A DNA stretch of 64,000 nucleotides from Bdellovibrionales bacterium (GTDB lineage: Bacteria; Bdellovibrionota; Bdellovibrionia; Bdellovibrionales; UBA1609). A program made the translations under genes and the position numbers. This document shows, in pieces, positions 35,820-45,641 of this stretch; position 1 is the stretch's first letter, and every line of letters starts with the position of its first letter. The notes beneath the pieces are model-generated. The model saw only the letters and a program-made list of their open reading frames with translations. It ran no database searches and was not told where the DNA came from. Where the stretch lies: the NCBI GenBank assembly GCA_016714165.1, contig JADJNU010000001.1, positions 806,001-870,000 on the forward strand, in the 5' to 3' direction.

Positions 35820-36874
35820 AGGAGGAGACCCTTGGTTGATGGCATTTGATCTCCACTTTGGACAATTGCGGCCTTAAGCGATCGGGCAAAACCCTTGAAG
35901 GCGGCTTCAACCATATGATGCGTGTTTTGACCCTGAACCCTAATATTCAAAGTGGCGCGCAAACTGTCTGCCAGAGATCGAAAAAAATGAGGCACCATCT
36001 CGATTGAAAGATCTCCGATTTTATCTCGTGAAAATTGGTCTGAAAAGACAAGAAAAGGGCGCCCGCCAAGATCAATCGCCACTTCGGCCAAACTCTCATC
36101 CATCGGGAGCAGACACCCATACCTTTCGATTCCGCGCCGATCTCCAAGAGCTAAGCTCAAGGCTTGCCCCAGAGCCAAACCCACGTCTTCAACAGTGTGA
36201 TGATCATCGACTTTAAGATCTCCCTCACATTGAATTCTCAAACTCACTCCCGAATGCTTCGCAATTTGCTCCAGCATATGATCAAAAAAATGAATTCCTG
36301 TTTGAATGCTCGCCTGACCTTGTCCATCCAGAAATACTTCGACACTAACATTTGTCTCTTTGGTCTCCCGACGACAGGCTCCCTTGCGAACTTGAAACAA
36401 GACATCACGGACCAGATTCCTCCAACCGTATTGATCAGTTAATTGAATTCCTCTGATTCCGATATTCTCGGCCAATTCAATGTCTGTATGGCGATCACCA
36501 ATCACAAGACTGTTCGATCGATCGATAAGCTTCAAATAGTCCTTTATTAGACCAAGTCCCGGTTTCCGACACTTGCAAGCATCACTCGGCAGATGAGGGC
36601 AAATTCTTACGTCCGAAAACCTGATTCCCTGAGATAAAAAAATTTTTATTATAAAATTCTGACAAAGATCAAAATCGGATTGCGGAAAGCTGTCTGTGCC
36701 CAAGCCATCTTGATTGCTCACCATAACAAGCTCAAAGCCAGAGGAACTGATTTTTTGCAAAGCCCAAATCACATCTTCCACCAATTCAATTTTATCGAGG
36801 CGATCCACCTGCTGATCAGCAGGCTCCTTAATCAAAGTACCGTCACGATCAACAAATGCGATTCGACGATTCAT
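35816..36874 (-). CDS. hisB: bifunctional histidinol phosphatase / imidazoleglycerol-phosphate dehydratase
   Basis: 352 residues from ATG 36874, preceded by AGGGG; the frame extends to a GTG at 36928, but that lies inside hisC. The N-terminal HAD phosphatase (about 1-160) has FVDRDGTLI, VSNQDG and the zinc cluster CPHLPSDACKCRKPG. The C-terminal dehydratase (about 165-352) has GIHFFDHMLEQIAKH and DDHHTVEDVGLALGQAL, the two manganese-binding His/Glu motifs. It catalyses two non-consecutive steps of the pathway. ATGA overlaps join it to hisC before and hisH after. Confidence 0.95.
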   Translation of the reverse strand: MNRRIAFVDRDGTLIKEPADQQVDRLDKIELVEDVIWALQKISSSGFELVMVSNQDGLGTDSFPQSDFDLCQNFIIKIFLSQGIRFSDVRICPHLPSDACKCRKPGLGLIKDYLKLIDRSNSLVIGDRHTDIELAENIGIRGIQLTDQYGWRNLVRDVLFQVRKGACRRETKETNVSVEVFLDGQGQASIQTGIHFFDHMLEQIAKHSGVSLRIQCEGDLKVDDHHTVEDVGLALGQALSLALGDRRGIERYGCLLPMDESLAEVAIDLGGRPFLVFSDQFSRDKIGDLSIEMVPHFFRSLADSLRATLNIRVQGQNTHHMVEAAFKGFARSLKAAIVQSGDQMPSTKGLLL

Positions 36875-37930
36875 AAGGACCCCTTCACGAAGTGATTCCA
36901 TTTTTCTTGCAATTTTGGGAGGGCACATAGAACTTCTTGATTTTCTTCTTTAGTCCCCAATCCTATCCTGAGAGAATTCGGCCAAAGATGAGATCGATTC
37001 CGAACTCGAATACCCTGTTTGAGAAGTTCGTTATACACCCAGGTTGCATCCTGAACTGTCACAAATAAAAAATTCGCATCTGAAGGCCAAACCCGTTCAA
37101 CAAATGAAATCTCTTCCAATGCGAGGGCCAAGGCTCTTCTTGCCTCGAACAAGTCTGTCAATGGGGGCGGCTCAATTTCCAATTGACTCAAGGCCAGGCG
37201 CGAAACGACCTCTGCAATCGGATAGGGAGCCAAAACCTTTCTCATCTGTTCAATGATATCTGGGTGGGCGATCGCCACTCCACATCTTAAACCGGCCCCG
37301 CCCCAGTACTTAGAGAGAGTGCGCAAAACGACAAGCTGACGGAATTCACCCAAACGTTTTGTCCATGACTCGCGGTTTGAAAATTCGACGTAGGCTTCGT
37401 CGATAATGACAAGGGCTCGCTCTCCAATTCCTCTCAAGACTTGCTCAATTCGATCCGTCGACAAACAGGCCCCTGTGGGATTGTTGGGAGAACAGAGAAA
37501 GATCAAACGCAGGTCCTCACGATCCGCCGTTTGCAGAATCTTCTCACAATTCAAATCGAATTGATCGTCAAGAGGAACTGAGAGAACACTCGCCCCTTGA
37601 ACTGTGGCCGCATGAGCAAATATTTCAAAGGTGGGAGGATGCACGATGATCGAAGACTGTCCTGGCTCACAAAATGTTCTCACGAGCACATCAACGGCCT
37701 CATCGCTCCCCTCTTGTCACAAGGACTTCCTCAAACTTCACATTGTAGAGCTCGGACAAACTTCTTTTGAGCTCCCGAGGTTGAGGTTCTGGATATCGAC
37801 TCTGAAGACTCCAAGGACCTTCGTTTGCATCTAATAAGATTTCACGAGAACCCTCGATGCTTCGAGCCGAAGAATAGGGCTTGAGATTTGCGATCACGGG
37901 CCTCACCAATCGCTGCAAAAAATCTAACAT
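36871..37930 (-). pseudogene. hisC: histidinol-phosphate aminotransferase (one frameshift)
   Basis: PLP-dependent fold-type I aminotransferase in two frames. Codons 1-73 (37930-37712) include LLDANEGPW and end VLVTRG. One extra G in the run at 37708-37711 shifts the frame; removing it gives TRGSDEAVDVLVRTFCEPG. The second part (37689-36871) has FLCSPNNPTG, VIIDEAYVEFS and the PLP lysine in RTLSKYWGGAGLRCG. Restored length is about 352 residues, normal for HisC. It overlaps hisD by 7 bp and hisB by 4 bp. The intact neighbours argue that the extra base may be a consensus error. Confidence 0.85.
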
Positions 37931-39267
37931 TCGCTTCCTCTCCCTTTTTCACGATTAACAACGAGAGAATTCTCCAAAACTCTTCGTCGAACTCTTACGG
38001 CATTGGCATGACAACTTAAACCCTCATGTGTGGCCATTGTCTCCACCGTCGAGGCAAGATTCAAGAGTCCTTCCGAACTCAGCTCCTGAACGGTGATTCG
38101 ACGCAAAAAAGACGAGAGAGAAACGCCTCCCGTAAAGTGGGCCGCCCCTGAAGTTGGAAGAACATGGTTGGTTCCGCTCGCATAATCTCCGACGGATTCG
38201 GGAGACCAGGGCCCAAGAAATACGGATCCAGCTGCAGTCACTTTTTCAAAAAGATCGCGTGGATTTTTTGTATTTATGATGAGATGTTCAGGCCCATATT
38301 GATTGCTGCAGTCTATCGCTGCATCCAAATTTTCACAGAAAATGGCGCGACTGTTGGCCAATGAACTCCGAACAAGGTCCGCTCGATCGAGATCCGGCAC
38401 GATCTGTTCGAGCAAGCTCAGCACTTCACGAATTTTATCTTCACTTGTAGAAACCAATAGAACTTGAGAATCAGCCCCGTGCTCTGCTTGGCTCAATAGA
38501 TCCCAAACAACAAAGTTGGCATCTGCCGTTTCATCGGCAAGAACCAAAACCTCCGACGGACCTGCTGGCAAATCACATCCCACAGAGGGACATATCTGAG
38601 TCACCTGCCGTTTTGCCTCTGTCACCCAGGCATTGCCGGGTCCAAAAATTTTATTCACAGGAAGCAGTCCGTCTCCTCCAAAGGCCAAAGCCGCAATGGC
38701 CTGGGCCCCTCCTACCTTAATGATCTCCGTCACGCCGGACAGTTGGCAGGCCGCGAGGATGTCCGGATCTATTTTTCCATCTCGCTGAGGAGGTGTAGCA
38801 ACAACAATTTCTGTGCATCCCGCAATTCGCGCAGGAATTGCTAGCATCAAGACCGTTGAAAAAAGCGGAGCCGTACCTCCGGGAACATAAATTCCAATTC
38901 TCGAAATAGGTCGGGAAACCTGCTCGCACACAACTCCAGACTCAACGACAACTTTGATGTCTTTTACCAACTCCAACTGAGATCGGTGAAATGTTTCAAT
39001 ATTTCCAGCCGCTTGCAAAAACGCAAGCCTCAGTGAGGAATCTATCGCATCGAAGGCGCTAGATATTTCGCCCTTTTCTACAAAAATGTCTGATAGTCGA
39101 ACTTTGTCAAAGTCCTCTGTGTACCGAAGAACCGCCTCCGTACCCCGCTCCTTGACATCCAATAGAATTTTTCGAACGACTTCCTTGTCGACATGCTTGT
39201 CAGAGGGTCGCAAAAAGAGAGACTCTCTTCCGTTCCTATCTAAATTTGACCACGAATAAATATTCAT
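37924..39267 (-). CDS. hisD: histidinol dehydrogenase
   Basis: 447 residues, slightly above the usual 430. Zinc-dependent NAD enzyme for the last two oxidations to histidine. Diagnostic motifs are VPGGTAPLFSTVLM, GPGNAWVTEAKRQV, PAGPSEVLVLAD, LLSQAEHGADSQV (zinc ligands) and NQYGPEHLII (catalytic Glu-His). It follows hisG by 29 bp and overlaps hisC. Intact. Confidence 0.96.
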   Translation of the reverse strand: MNIYSWSNLDRNGRESLFLRPSDKHVDKEVVRKILLDVKERGTEAVLRYTEDFDKVRLSDIFVEKGEISSAFDAIDSSLRLAFLQAAGNIETFHRSQLELVKDIKVVVESGVVCEQVSRPISRIGIYVPGGTAPLFSTVLMLAIPARIAGCTEIVVATPPQRDGKIDPDILAACQLSGVTEIIKVGGAQAIAALAFGGDGLLPVNKIFGPGNAWVTEAKRQVTQICPSVGCDLPAGPSEVLVLADETADANFVVWDLLSQAEHGADSQVLLVSTSEDKIREVLSLLEQIVPDLDRADLVRSSLANSRAIFCENLDAAIDCSNQYGPEHLIINTKNPRDLFEKVTAAGSVFLGPWSPESVGDYASGTNHVLPTSGAAHFTGGVSLSSFLRRITVQELSSEGLLNLASTVETMATHEGLSCHANAVRVRRRVLENSLVVNREKGRGSEC

Positions 39268-39296
39268 TGCGAATGAGCTCCGAGTTCTTCAAGCGT

Positions 39297-40166
39297 TTAA
39301 GAAAGTATTTTTTCGATAGGCATCACGAGAATAGAACTCGCTCCCGCTGCCTTGAGTCGCTCCATCGTTTCCCAAAAGACATTCTCATCACAAACAGTAT
39401 GAATGGCCACTCGATCAGAGGAGCAGGCAAACGGCAGAACCGAGGGTTCTTCCATTCCGGGCAATATATCTCTTATCACTGCGAGCGCCGATCGTGGCGC
39501 ATTCATCATAATATACTTATTGCAAGAAGCTCTCATCACTCCATTGATACGGCGAAGGAGGCGATCCACAAGGCTTTGTTTTGGCTCGCTCAAGGGCCTC
39601 GAAGATTGAACGATCACACTCTCTGATTGATAAAGGCATTCAATTTCTTGCAATCCGTTTGTACGAAGTGTCGAGCCGGTAGAAACCAAATCACAAATTG
39701 CATCGGCAACCCCAAGAGCCGGTGCGATCTCGACCGAACCAGAAATCTCAATGATCTCGGACTCTATATCAAGGCCGCTGAGATAAGATTTTAAAGACTC
39801 AGGATAAGAAGTTGCGATGCGCTTGCCCTGCAAATCATTGACACTTTTCAGGCTTGAAGCTTCAGGAACAGCGAGAGAAAGTCGACACTTTCCAAATCCG
39901 AGTCGAAGTATGATCTCAACCATGGATTTGTCCTGTCCATTGTGCTCGCGCAGAACATTTTCTCCCACGACTCCCAGATCACAGATTCCTTTGCGGACAT
40001 ATTCAGGAATGTCGTCATCACGAACCAAAAGTATCTCGAGCGGAAAGTTAGTCACCTGGAGCATCAATCGATCTTTTGACCAATTAAAGGACATCCCGCA
40101 GTCTTCTAAAAGTTTCAAAGACTGTTCTGTCAAACGTCCCGATTTCTGAATTGCAATTCGTATCAT
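39297..40166 (-). CDS. hisG: ATP phosphoribosyltransferase, long form
   Basis: 289 residues. First enzyme of the pathway. The N-terminal catalytic lobes have RIAIQKSGRL, LGVVGENVLRE and DLVSTGSTLRTNGL. The C-terminal 75 residues (about 215-289, APRSALAVIRDILPGMEEPS onward) are the ACT-like regulatory domain of the long HisG form. This implies direct feedback inhibition by histidine and no need for HisZ, consistent with its absence here. The ATG overlaps the hisR stop by four bases. Confidence 0.95.
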   Translation of the reverse strand: MIRIAIQKSGRLTEQSLKLLEDCGMSFNWSKDRLMLQVTNFPLEILLVRDDDIPEYVRKGICDLGVVGENVLREHNGQDKSMVEIILRLGFGKCRLSLAVPEASSLKSVNDLQGKRIATSYPESLKSYLSGLDIESEIIEISGSVEIAPALGVADAICDLVSTGSTLRTNGLQEIECLYQSESVIVQSSRPLSEPKQSLVDRLLRRINGVMRASCNKYIMMNAPRSALAVIRDILPGMEEPSVLPFACSSDRVAIHTVCDENVFWETMERLKAAGASSILVMPIEKILS

Positions 40167-40531
40167 GACTGTCCTCCTAAATCAGACGATTCAGACTGAG
40201 AGCTAGCTTGCGAGCGAGGTTGAGAGCTCAGTTCCGGATCCTCAATTCCGAATCGAGAGAGGGCCAACTGATACCCTCTTCCCGTTCGAATAAATCGCCC
40301 AACCCGAGTGATTGTGGCGGTGCTAATTCCAGTATTTTTTGAAATCTCACGATAAGAGTCCCCACGAGCGATCATCACTGCCACTTCCCAGCGATCCGCC
40401 AGAGCCTGAATTTCGTTGGGAGTGCACAAATCCAGAAGAAAGCTCCGTACTTCCTCAGCATTTTTCAACCCCGCAATGATCTTGCAGAGATCTCTAAAAT
40501 TTCTGTCTTTTAAGTCAAAATCACGTTTCAT
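40163..40531 (-). CDS. TrpR-like transcriptional regulator (YerC/HisR type)
   Basis: 122 residues. The first 90 form the TrpR/YerC fold: LCTPNEIQALADRWEVAVMI then the helix-turn-helix SYREISKNTGISTATITRVG. The last 25 residues are a Ser/Gln-rich tail. YerC-type proteins next to his genes are thought to act as histidine-responsive repressors (HisR). As first gene of the operon, directly behind a promoter with an inverted repeat in its spacer, it probably autoregulates the his genes. The predicted transcription start almost coincides with the ATG, so the message may be leaderless. Confidence 0.85.
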   Translation of the reverse strand: MKRDFDLKDRNFRDLCKIIAGLKNAEEVRSFLLDLCTPNEIQALADRWEVAVMIARGDSYREISKNTGISTATITRVGRFIRTGRGYQLALSRFGIEDPELSSQPRSQASSQSESSDLGGQS

Positions 40532-40540
40532 CGGATTAGC

Positions 40541-40569
40541 GTATTAGCACGTTAAAACGTTTTTTGCAA
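40541..40569 (-). promoter_or_regulatory. his operon promoter with candidate operator
   Basis: Minus strand: TTGCAA (40564-40569), 17-bp spacer, TAATAC (40541-40546), nine bases before the ATG of the TrpR-like gene. The spacer contains the inverted repeat ACGTT-TT-AACGT, well placed for a repressor. The remainder of the 313-bp gene-free stretch 40532-40844 is AT-rich with several T runs and shows no other clear feature. Confidence 0.5.
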
Positions 40570-40853
40570 GGCAATTCTGATGGCTCTGTTACATAGACCC
40601 AAAGTGAGCTTCAGGCAGGTGGCCAAAATGATGAGGGAAAGCAGTGTAACTCTCTCCCTTATGTCCGTTTTTTTGTATTTTGATACCTTCCTTTTCGATA
40701 GATTTTTTTTCCCTTGAGTCAATTCAACACTTTGATTATGTACATTTTTGGCTAGGAATTTGCATTTCCTTTGCTCGTGAGAAAATTTTGGACATCATCA
40801 TCTTTTAAGCGGGCATCGAATATACGTATAACTAAATCCATCAGATGTCGGCC

Positions 40854-41912
40854 ATGAAGTCACTGGTTATCTTATCCATTGAATTCCTAAAAGAACGGTC
40901 AGCTTTTAATTTCGTTTATTGGTTGCTGCTATTCCTTTGTTTAGGCCAAAACAGCTCCGTGATTGCTGGCCCCAGAGCTGCCGTCGGATATGTTTTAGAA
41001 GATGTCAGAGATCCCTTTCATGTACCTCTGGATTATCGGCTTAAATACTTTTACGAGTTCGCAAATGGAAGTCCTGAGGCTGAAAGTTTGTTTGGGGTCA
41101 CTAAGAATCAAACGTGGACAGTGTCAGAGACGATCGATAAGTATGGAACCAACACCTCTTTCCCAAAGTTCGGAGATGCAATCGGAAAAGCTCTCTTATC
41201 GATAAGTAAGAGTTCAAATCCTACTTTGTTCGTTCTGCTCGACTCCCATGGCAATTCGGGGGAATTGGCAGATTATCACGGCAATAGTATTGCCAGCTAT
41301 CAAGAGATCATCAGAGTCATTCATAAGAGAGCAACGCAAGCTGGTATTCCGGGAGAGAATTTGACAGTAAACATTTTTATACTTGCCTGCAAATCTGGGT
41401 CTTGTAGCCGAAACGATCCGACGCTCGAGAGAATAATAGCGGACTCTAGAATTAGCTTTAATATCTTCTCCGGCACTGGGGAATCTGGGACCACTACACT
41501 TCCTGAGTTCTATCAGGTCCTGACGCATGTAAGGGACCATCTGCAATTACTTCCCAAAGAAGTTGATAAAGGACTCTGGGACGAGTTAATAAAACGACCC
41601 ATGAAAGTTATGTTTTCATTGTACTCCAATAACGAATTTTCTGTCAGTTTGGCGAATCCATATGCCGGAGAATTTAACTCTGATGATTTGAAGGCTATTA
41701 ATGAAAATCGGCGCTGGTTTCGAAAAGATGGTCTAAAGAAAGTTTCTGCGTTTATTCGATTTCACTGGGTCTACTTTCAGAAACCCTATGCGGCACTGCT
41801 AAAAGTAGAGCCGTCGGCAAATATAAATGAAGATATGATCGAGACGGTTTCAACAACCTTAAAAGCCAAAGGATCGGCGAACAATCAATGTCGGAAGTTT
41901 CTAGATATGTGA
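40854..41912 (+). CDS. exported legumain/caspase-like (clan CD) protein, ends at in-frame TGA
   Basis: 352 residues from ATG 40854; an ATG three codons upstream is equally possible. Residue numbers here count from that upstream ATG. An N-terminal hydrophobic segment (about 23-42, ending VIAG) predicts export. The core shows a strand ending in LFVLLDSHGNSG (His 135, Gly 136) and, 47 residues later, VNIFILACKSGSC (Cys 182). This matches the clan CD layout, where a hydrophobic strand ends in the catalytic H-G and a second in the catalytic A-C; legumain has a very similar EACESGS. Fold and activity are inferred. The TGA at 41910-41912 is followed in frame by further coding sequence. Confidence 0.65.
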   Translation: MKSLVILSIEFLKERSAFNFVYWLLLFLCLGQNSSVIAGPRAAVGYVLEDVRDPFHVPLDYRLKYFYEFANGSPEAESLFGVTKNQTWTVSETIDKYGTNTSFPKFGDAIGKALLSISKSSNPTLFVLLDSHGNSGELADYHGNSIASYQEIIRVIHKRATQAGIPGENLTVNIFILACKSGSCSRNDPTLERIIADSRISFNIFSGTGESGTTTLPEFYQVLTHVRDHLQLLPKEVDKGLWDELIKRPMKVMFSLYSNNEFSVSLANPYAGEFNSDDLKAINENRRWFRKDGLKKVSAFIRFHWVYFQKPYAALLKVEPSANINEDMIETVSTTLKAKGSANNQCRKFLDM

Positions 41913-42086
41913 CGCTGTTACGAAAGTATTAGCAATTACGATTCAACTCATTTCCACCTTCCAAATTGGGTTTGGAAAGGGGCTGCGGTTGCATTAAAAG
42001 GCGAACTTTATAACACTAATTTTCGCAACGAAGCCTTGAAAAACTCGATTCAACTCACCCACTTTACAAGCCCAGAAAAGGTTTGA
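41913..42086 (+). other. in-frame coding continuation of the clan CD-like protein after TGA
   Basis: Directly after the TGA the same frame continues RCYESISNYDSTHFHLPNWV, then ALKGELYNTNFRNEALKNS, ending SPEKV at TGA 42084-42086. These 57 codons look like genuine protein sequence, with no start codon of their own. CGA to TGA or TGG to TGA would explain the interruption. If it is read through or restored, the protein is about 410 residues. Confidence 0.5.
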
Positions 42087-42135
42087 TCGGGTTTAGGTTA
42101 CAGAACCCCTGTCGCTTACTATGAACGAGGAACTC

Positions 42136-42942
42136 TTAAAGATGACACTTGGGAGAACGTCCACTTTTGCGAGCAGCCTCAAAAAGACTGAGAGCCTGGC
42201 CCATGGAAGACTCAAGATCGGCAATTCGACGGCTGTTGGATGGATGTGTTGATAGGAACTCAGGGGTACCCGAGCCTCCCGATTGCGACATATTATTCCA
42301 TAGGTCAATACTTTCTCGGGGGTCAAAGCCGGCCTCAGCCATGAGATCAAGACCAATTCGGTCGGCCTCGGACTCCTGTGTGCGGCCATGCGGGAGAATA
42401 ACCCCAAACTGCGTCCCAAGCCCCAGGGCGGCCATAATGTCTTTTTTTGAACTGTTGTTCCCCATCAAGGCATCGGCCACCATGAGGCCCGACTGCGCGG
42501 CCAAGGATGTGGAGACTCTCTCAGCTCCATGTCGAGCGATGACGTGACCAATTTCATGACCTATGACTGCCGCCAACTGGCCAGGTGTTTTGGCCACCTC
42601 GAACATTCCAGTTTGAACGCCAATTTTTCCTCCGGGTAGAGCGAAGGCGTTCGCTTCTTTATTCTTAAACACGACCACTTCCCATTTGTCTGCGCCAACA
42701 GAACTGGAGACAAAGGGAGCCAATGAATCAACTATGCACCTGACGTACACGTTGGCAGAGCTGCCGCGATCGATCGGCAATTTTTCTTTCATTTCGCCAA
42801 AAGCCTGTCCGCCCATGAGATTCATCTCCTGATCACTCACAATGATCAGTTGTTTTCGACCCGTTGGAGAAGTGGCGCATGAAAATGCAAATGACAGCAT
42901 TGCTGTAAATAAAAAAATAAGTCTGGAATTTAAATTTGCCAT
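42136..42942 (-). CDS. M48-family metalloprotease lipoprotein
   Basis: 268 residues from ATG 42942; the frame is open further upstream, but this start gives a proper signal peptide. Lipobox SFAFSC (Cys about 22). The family hallmark GRKQLIIVSDQEMN precedes the zinc site VIGHEIGHVIARHGAERVS (HExxH), and the third ligand Glu lies in RTQESEADRIGLDLMAEAGF. This is the layout of LoiP/YcaL-like periplasmic quality-control proteases of the outer membrane. It is not obviously in an operon with recD2, which begins 2.6 kb upstream and ends 71 bp before it. Confidence 0.88.
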   Translation of the reverse strand: MANLNSRLIFLFTAMLSFAFSCATSPTGRKQLIIVSDQEMNLMGGQAFGEMKEKLPIDRGSSANVYVRCIVDSLAPFVSSSVGADKWEVVVFKNKEANAFALPGGKIGVQTGMFEVAKTPGQLAAVIGHEIGHVIARHGAERVSTSLAAQSGLMVADALMGNNSSKKDIMAALGLGTQFGVILPHGRTQESEADRIGLDLMAEAGFDPRESIDLWNNMSQSGGSGTPEFLSTHPSNSRRIADLESSMGQALSLFEAARKSGRSPKCHL

Positions 42943-43012
42943 GACAAAAAACCTCCAAGCAAAACCAACAAAGTGAGCGCAAGATATCACAAAAAACAAA
43001 AAATGGCCTTGG

Positions 43013-45580
43013 TTATGATATTACTTGCGAAACCAATCCCGTCAATGCGGTTTGCCGTTTTCGATTGTCAATCTTATTCACAGCCATTGCGAGAGCTTTT
43101 CGACTCCCCACGAAGACAGCTAATTTCTTGGCTCTTGTCAAACCTGTGTAAATCAAATTTCTAAAGAGCATATTAAAATGTTGACCAAGAACCGGTATCA
43201 AAACGACTTGGAATTCCGAGCCCTGACTTTTGTGAATTGTGATCGCATAGGCCAGTGAGAGCTCATTCAAGTCCTCTCTTTCAAAGACCACTTCCCTGCG
43301 ACCATCTCCTCCACTAAAACTGACATGACAAGATCCGCCTTCCGTATCAATCTCAACAATTCGACCAATGTCGCCGTTAAAAACTCCCAAATCATAATTG
43401 TTTCGTGTTTGAATCACCCGATCGCCAGTTCTCAGAGTTCGCCCGCCCATCTGAAGCTGACGCTTATGGGGAGCTTCGGGATTGCTTGCTGCTTGCAAGC
43501 AATGGTTCAAGTTCATGGTACCGAGCGTACCCCTGACCTGAGGGGTCAGCACCTGAATCTCGACCTCTGCTCCGCCCATCCATTCTCGAATGGATTTTGT
43601 GTAGAGCCTCACAACAGAATCGACTGCCGTCAGACCGTAATGAAGCGAGGACCAGGGATGAACTGATTTTAAAATCGTCTTTAACTCAGCAGCTCCCGCT
43701 CCGGCGTGCAGCAATTGGTTCAAATCCACGTTTCGAAATTTTTCTGGAATCATTAAAATCGGCTCCCGAACACTTTGCTCAGTCACCTCTGAGGGTAGAA
43801 GGAGTTCGTCGATTTCAATTCCTTGAGCCGCTTTTTGTAAGCGTCCAACCCATTTCTCACCGCTCCTCAGTAAATGAGTCTCGCCCTCAGCCACTGTGCG
43901 CTCCAACGCCGCCTTCGCACGACTGAGAAATCTCAACTGTTCCTGAGTGGCCTCGTCAGAATCCACGAAAAGACAATCGATGCCCTGAGCAAAAGCCTGA
44001 GGCTCGGCCAAGGGAGAAAGGATTTTTGGCAAGCCGCCACTATTTATTTCGTGAGCAAAGCGAATGATCGACGAAGATTGAGCCTGACGAAAAACCTGAG
44101 TCAACCGAAAACGAGGGATCTCGGGACTCTTGAGCAAATCGGCCAACACATCACCAGCTCCGACCGCCGGCAACTGATCCGGATCACCGATGAAAAGCAC
44201 TTGCGCTCCATTGGGCACAGCTTTAAACAGGCTCGCTGCAAGCCCAATGTCCAACATCGATGTTTCATCGACGATCAAAAAATCAACTTGCAACTGATCC
44301 GTTTCATCCTTTTTAAATCCAGCCTTCGCTGGAGCCCACTCCAACAAACGATGAATTGTTTTGGCTTCGATCCCGATCACTTCGCTCATTCTCTGTGCCG
44401 CTCTTCCGGTGGGGGCCGCTAGCAAGACTCTTCGTTTCATGGCAAGAAGCAATTGAACCAAAACCTTGGTGCAGGTTGTCTTTCCGCATCCGGGCCCCCC
44501 TGTGAGAATTGAAAACGGGTGAGCCGAAATTTCACACACAGCCGTCATCTGCTCTTCACTGAGTTCAATCCCCTGCTGTTCACAGTACTTTGCAACCCAG
44601 CCCTTGATTCTCACCAGATCAATAGGCACCTGCTTTTTCATGAGATCCAAGAGGCGATCGGCCGTGGTCAGTTCGTCATAGTAGAGACTTTTTGAATAAT
44701 AACAATCCTGCAGTTCGCTCCCTCGATAGCTCATTTTGCGATGCTTGACCTGATTTGTATTTTTAAGAAGAAGCAAGACCTCCATCAGGTTGTTTCTTTC
44801 GATGTTTTCTCTCAAGAGCTCCAGTGTCCCAACAACAATCTGTTCTTCGGTCAAAAAACAATGCCCCTCATCTCGACTGGCTGACAAAACGTGTTTTATT
44901 CCCGCCTCAATTCGAAGTTTGCCGGTTTTTTCAAATCCCATTGCCAAAGCAATTTTATCTGCTGAAAAAAATCCAATGCCATAAATATCATGAGCCAGCC
45001 GGTACGGATTGTCGGAGACGATTTGGATCGATTTGTCCCCGTAAGTCTTGTATATTTTTGTCGCAAATAGAGTGCTTATGCCATAGCCCTGAAGAAAAAT
45101 CATCACATCGCGAATCGCCTGATGTTCCGACCATGAGGTTCTGATTTGTGCAATTTTTTTGTCTGCAATACCAGGCACATGAAGAAGCTCATTGATGCTC
45201 TTCTCAAATACCTCCAAAGTTCTTTCTTTAAAATGTCCCACAATCCTCTTTGCCGTCGCAGGTCCCACGCCCCGAATAAGACCCGAGCCCAAATACTTTT
45301 CCAAAGCCGCCGCAGAGGCAGGTTTTTTCTCTACGGCTCGCACAGCCTTAAACTGCTCTCCGTGCTGAGAATGATGACCATAAGTACCCCAAAACTCCAT
45401 GGTGGCCCCGGCAAAAACTTTCGCCTGGTGAATCAGAACTGTGATGAGGCGACCTGGATCTCTAAAGGAAGAGACCTTTAACACAGTCCACCCGTTTTCT
45501 GGATTGTGAAAAGTGATTCTCTCAACAATACCCGAAACTCTTTCTAAATTGTCATCAGATGGGGTCACGGAGTTGTTCAC
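43013..45580 (-). CDS. recD2: RecD2-type 5'-3' DNA helicase
   Basis: 855 residues, slightly longer than usual. N-terminal OB-like region (SGIVERITFHNPENGWTVLK), helix-hairpin-helix (GSGLIRGVGPATAKRIV, about 98-114), then an SF1B helicase core: Walker A GGPGCGKT (361-368), VDETSM, DPDQLPAVGAGDVL, YAITIHKSQGSEF and YTGLTRAKKLAVFVG. No recB or recC is nearby, as expected for RecD2, which acts outside RecBCD in replication-fork and mismatch repair. Intact, ending in TAA. Confidence 0.93.
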   Translation of the reverse strand: MNNSVTPSDDNLERVSGIVERITFHNPENGWTVLKVSSFRDPGRLITVLIHQAKVFAGATMEFWGTYGHHSQHGEQFKAVRAVEKKPASAAALEKYLGSGLIRGVGPATAKRIVGHFKERTLEVFEKSINELLHVPGIADKKIAQIRTSWSEHQAIRDVMIFLQGYGISTLFATKIYKTYGDKSIQIVSDNPYRLAHDIYGIGFFSADKIALAMGFEKTGKLRIEAGIKHVLSASRDEGHCFLTEEQIVVGTLELLRENIERNNLMEVLLLLKNTNQVKHRKMSYRGSELQDCYYSKSLYYDELTTADRLLDLMKKQVPIDLVRIKGWVAKYCEQQGIELSEEQMTAVCEISAHPFSILTGGPGCGKTTCTKVLVQLLLAMKRRVLLAAPTGRAAQRMSEVIGIEAKTIHRLLEWAPAKAGFKKDETDQLQVDFLIVDETSMLDIGLAASLFKAVPNGAQVLFIGDPDQLPAVGAGDVLADLLKSPEIPRFRLTQVFRQAQSSSIIRFAHEINSGGLPKILSPLAEPQAFAQGIDCLFVDSDEATQEQLRFLSRAKAALERTVAEGETHLLRSGEKWVGRLQKAAQGIEIDELLLPSEVTEQSVREPILMIPEKFRNVDLNQLLHAGAGAAELKTILKSVHPWSSLHYGLTAVDSVVRLYTKSIREWMGGAEVEIQVLTPQVRGTLGTMNLNHCLQAASNPEAPHKRQLQMGGRTLRTGDRVIQTRNNYDLGVFNGDIGRIVEIDTEGGSCHVSFSGGDGRREVVFEREDLNELSLAYAITIHKSQGSEFQVVLIPVLGQHFNMLFRNLIYTGLTRAKKLAVFVGSRKALAMAVNKIDNRKRQTALTGLVSQVIS

Positions 45581-45641
45581 TCAAAAAGTCCTAAACTGAC
45601 TCCAAATCCAGTCGGAATTGGCTTTAAAAATGGTTTTAAAC

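Noticed and set aside
41940..41990. Terminator hairpin CTTCCAAA/TTTGGAAAG after the clan CD-like gene
   Set aside because: It lies inside a convincing coding continuation of the same frame and is not followed by a T-run.
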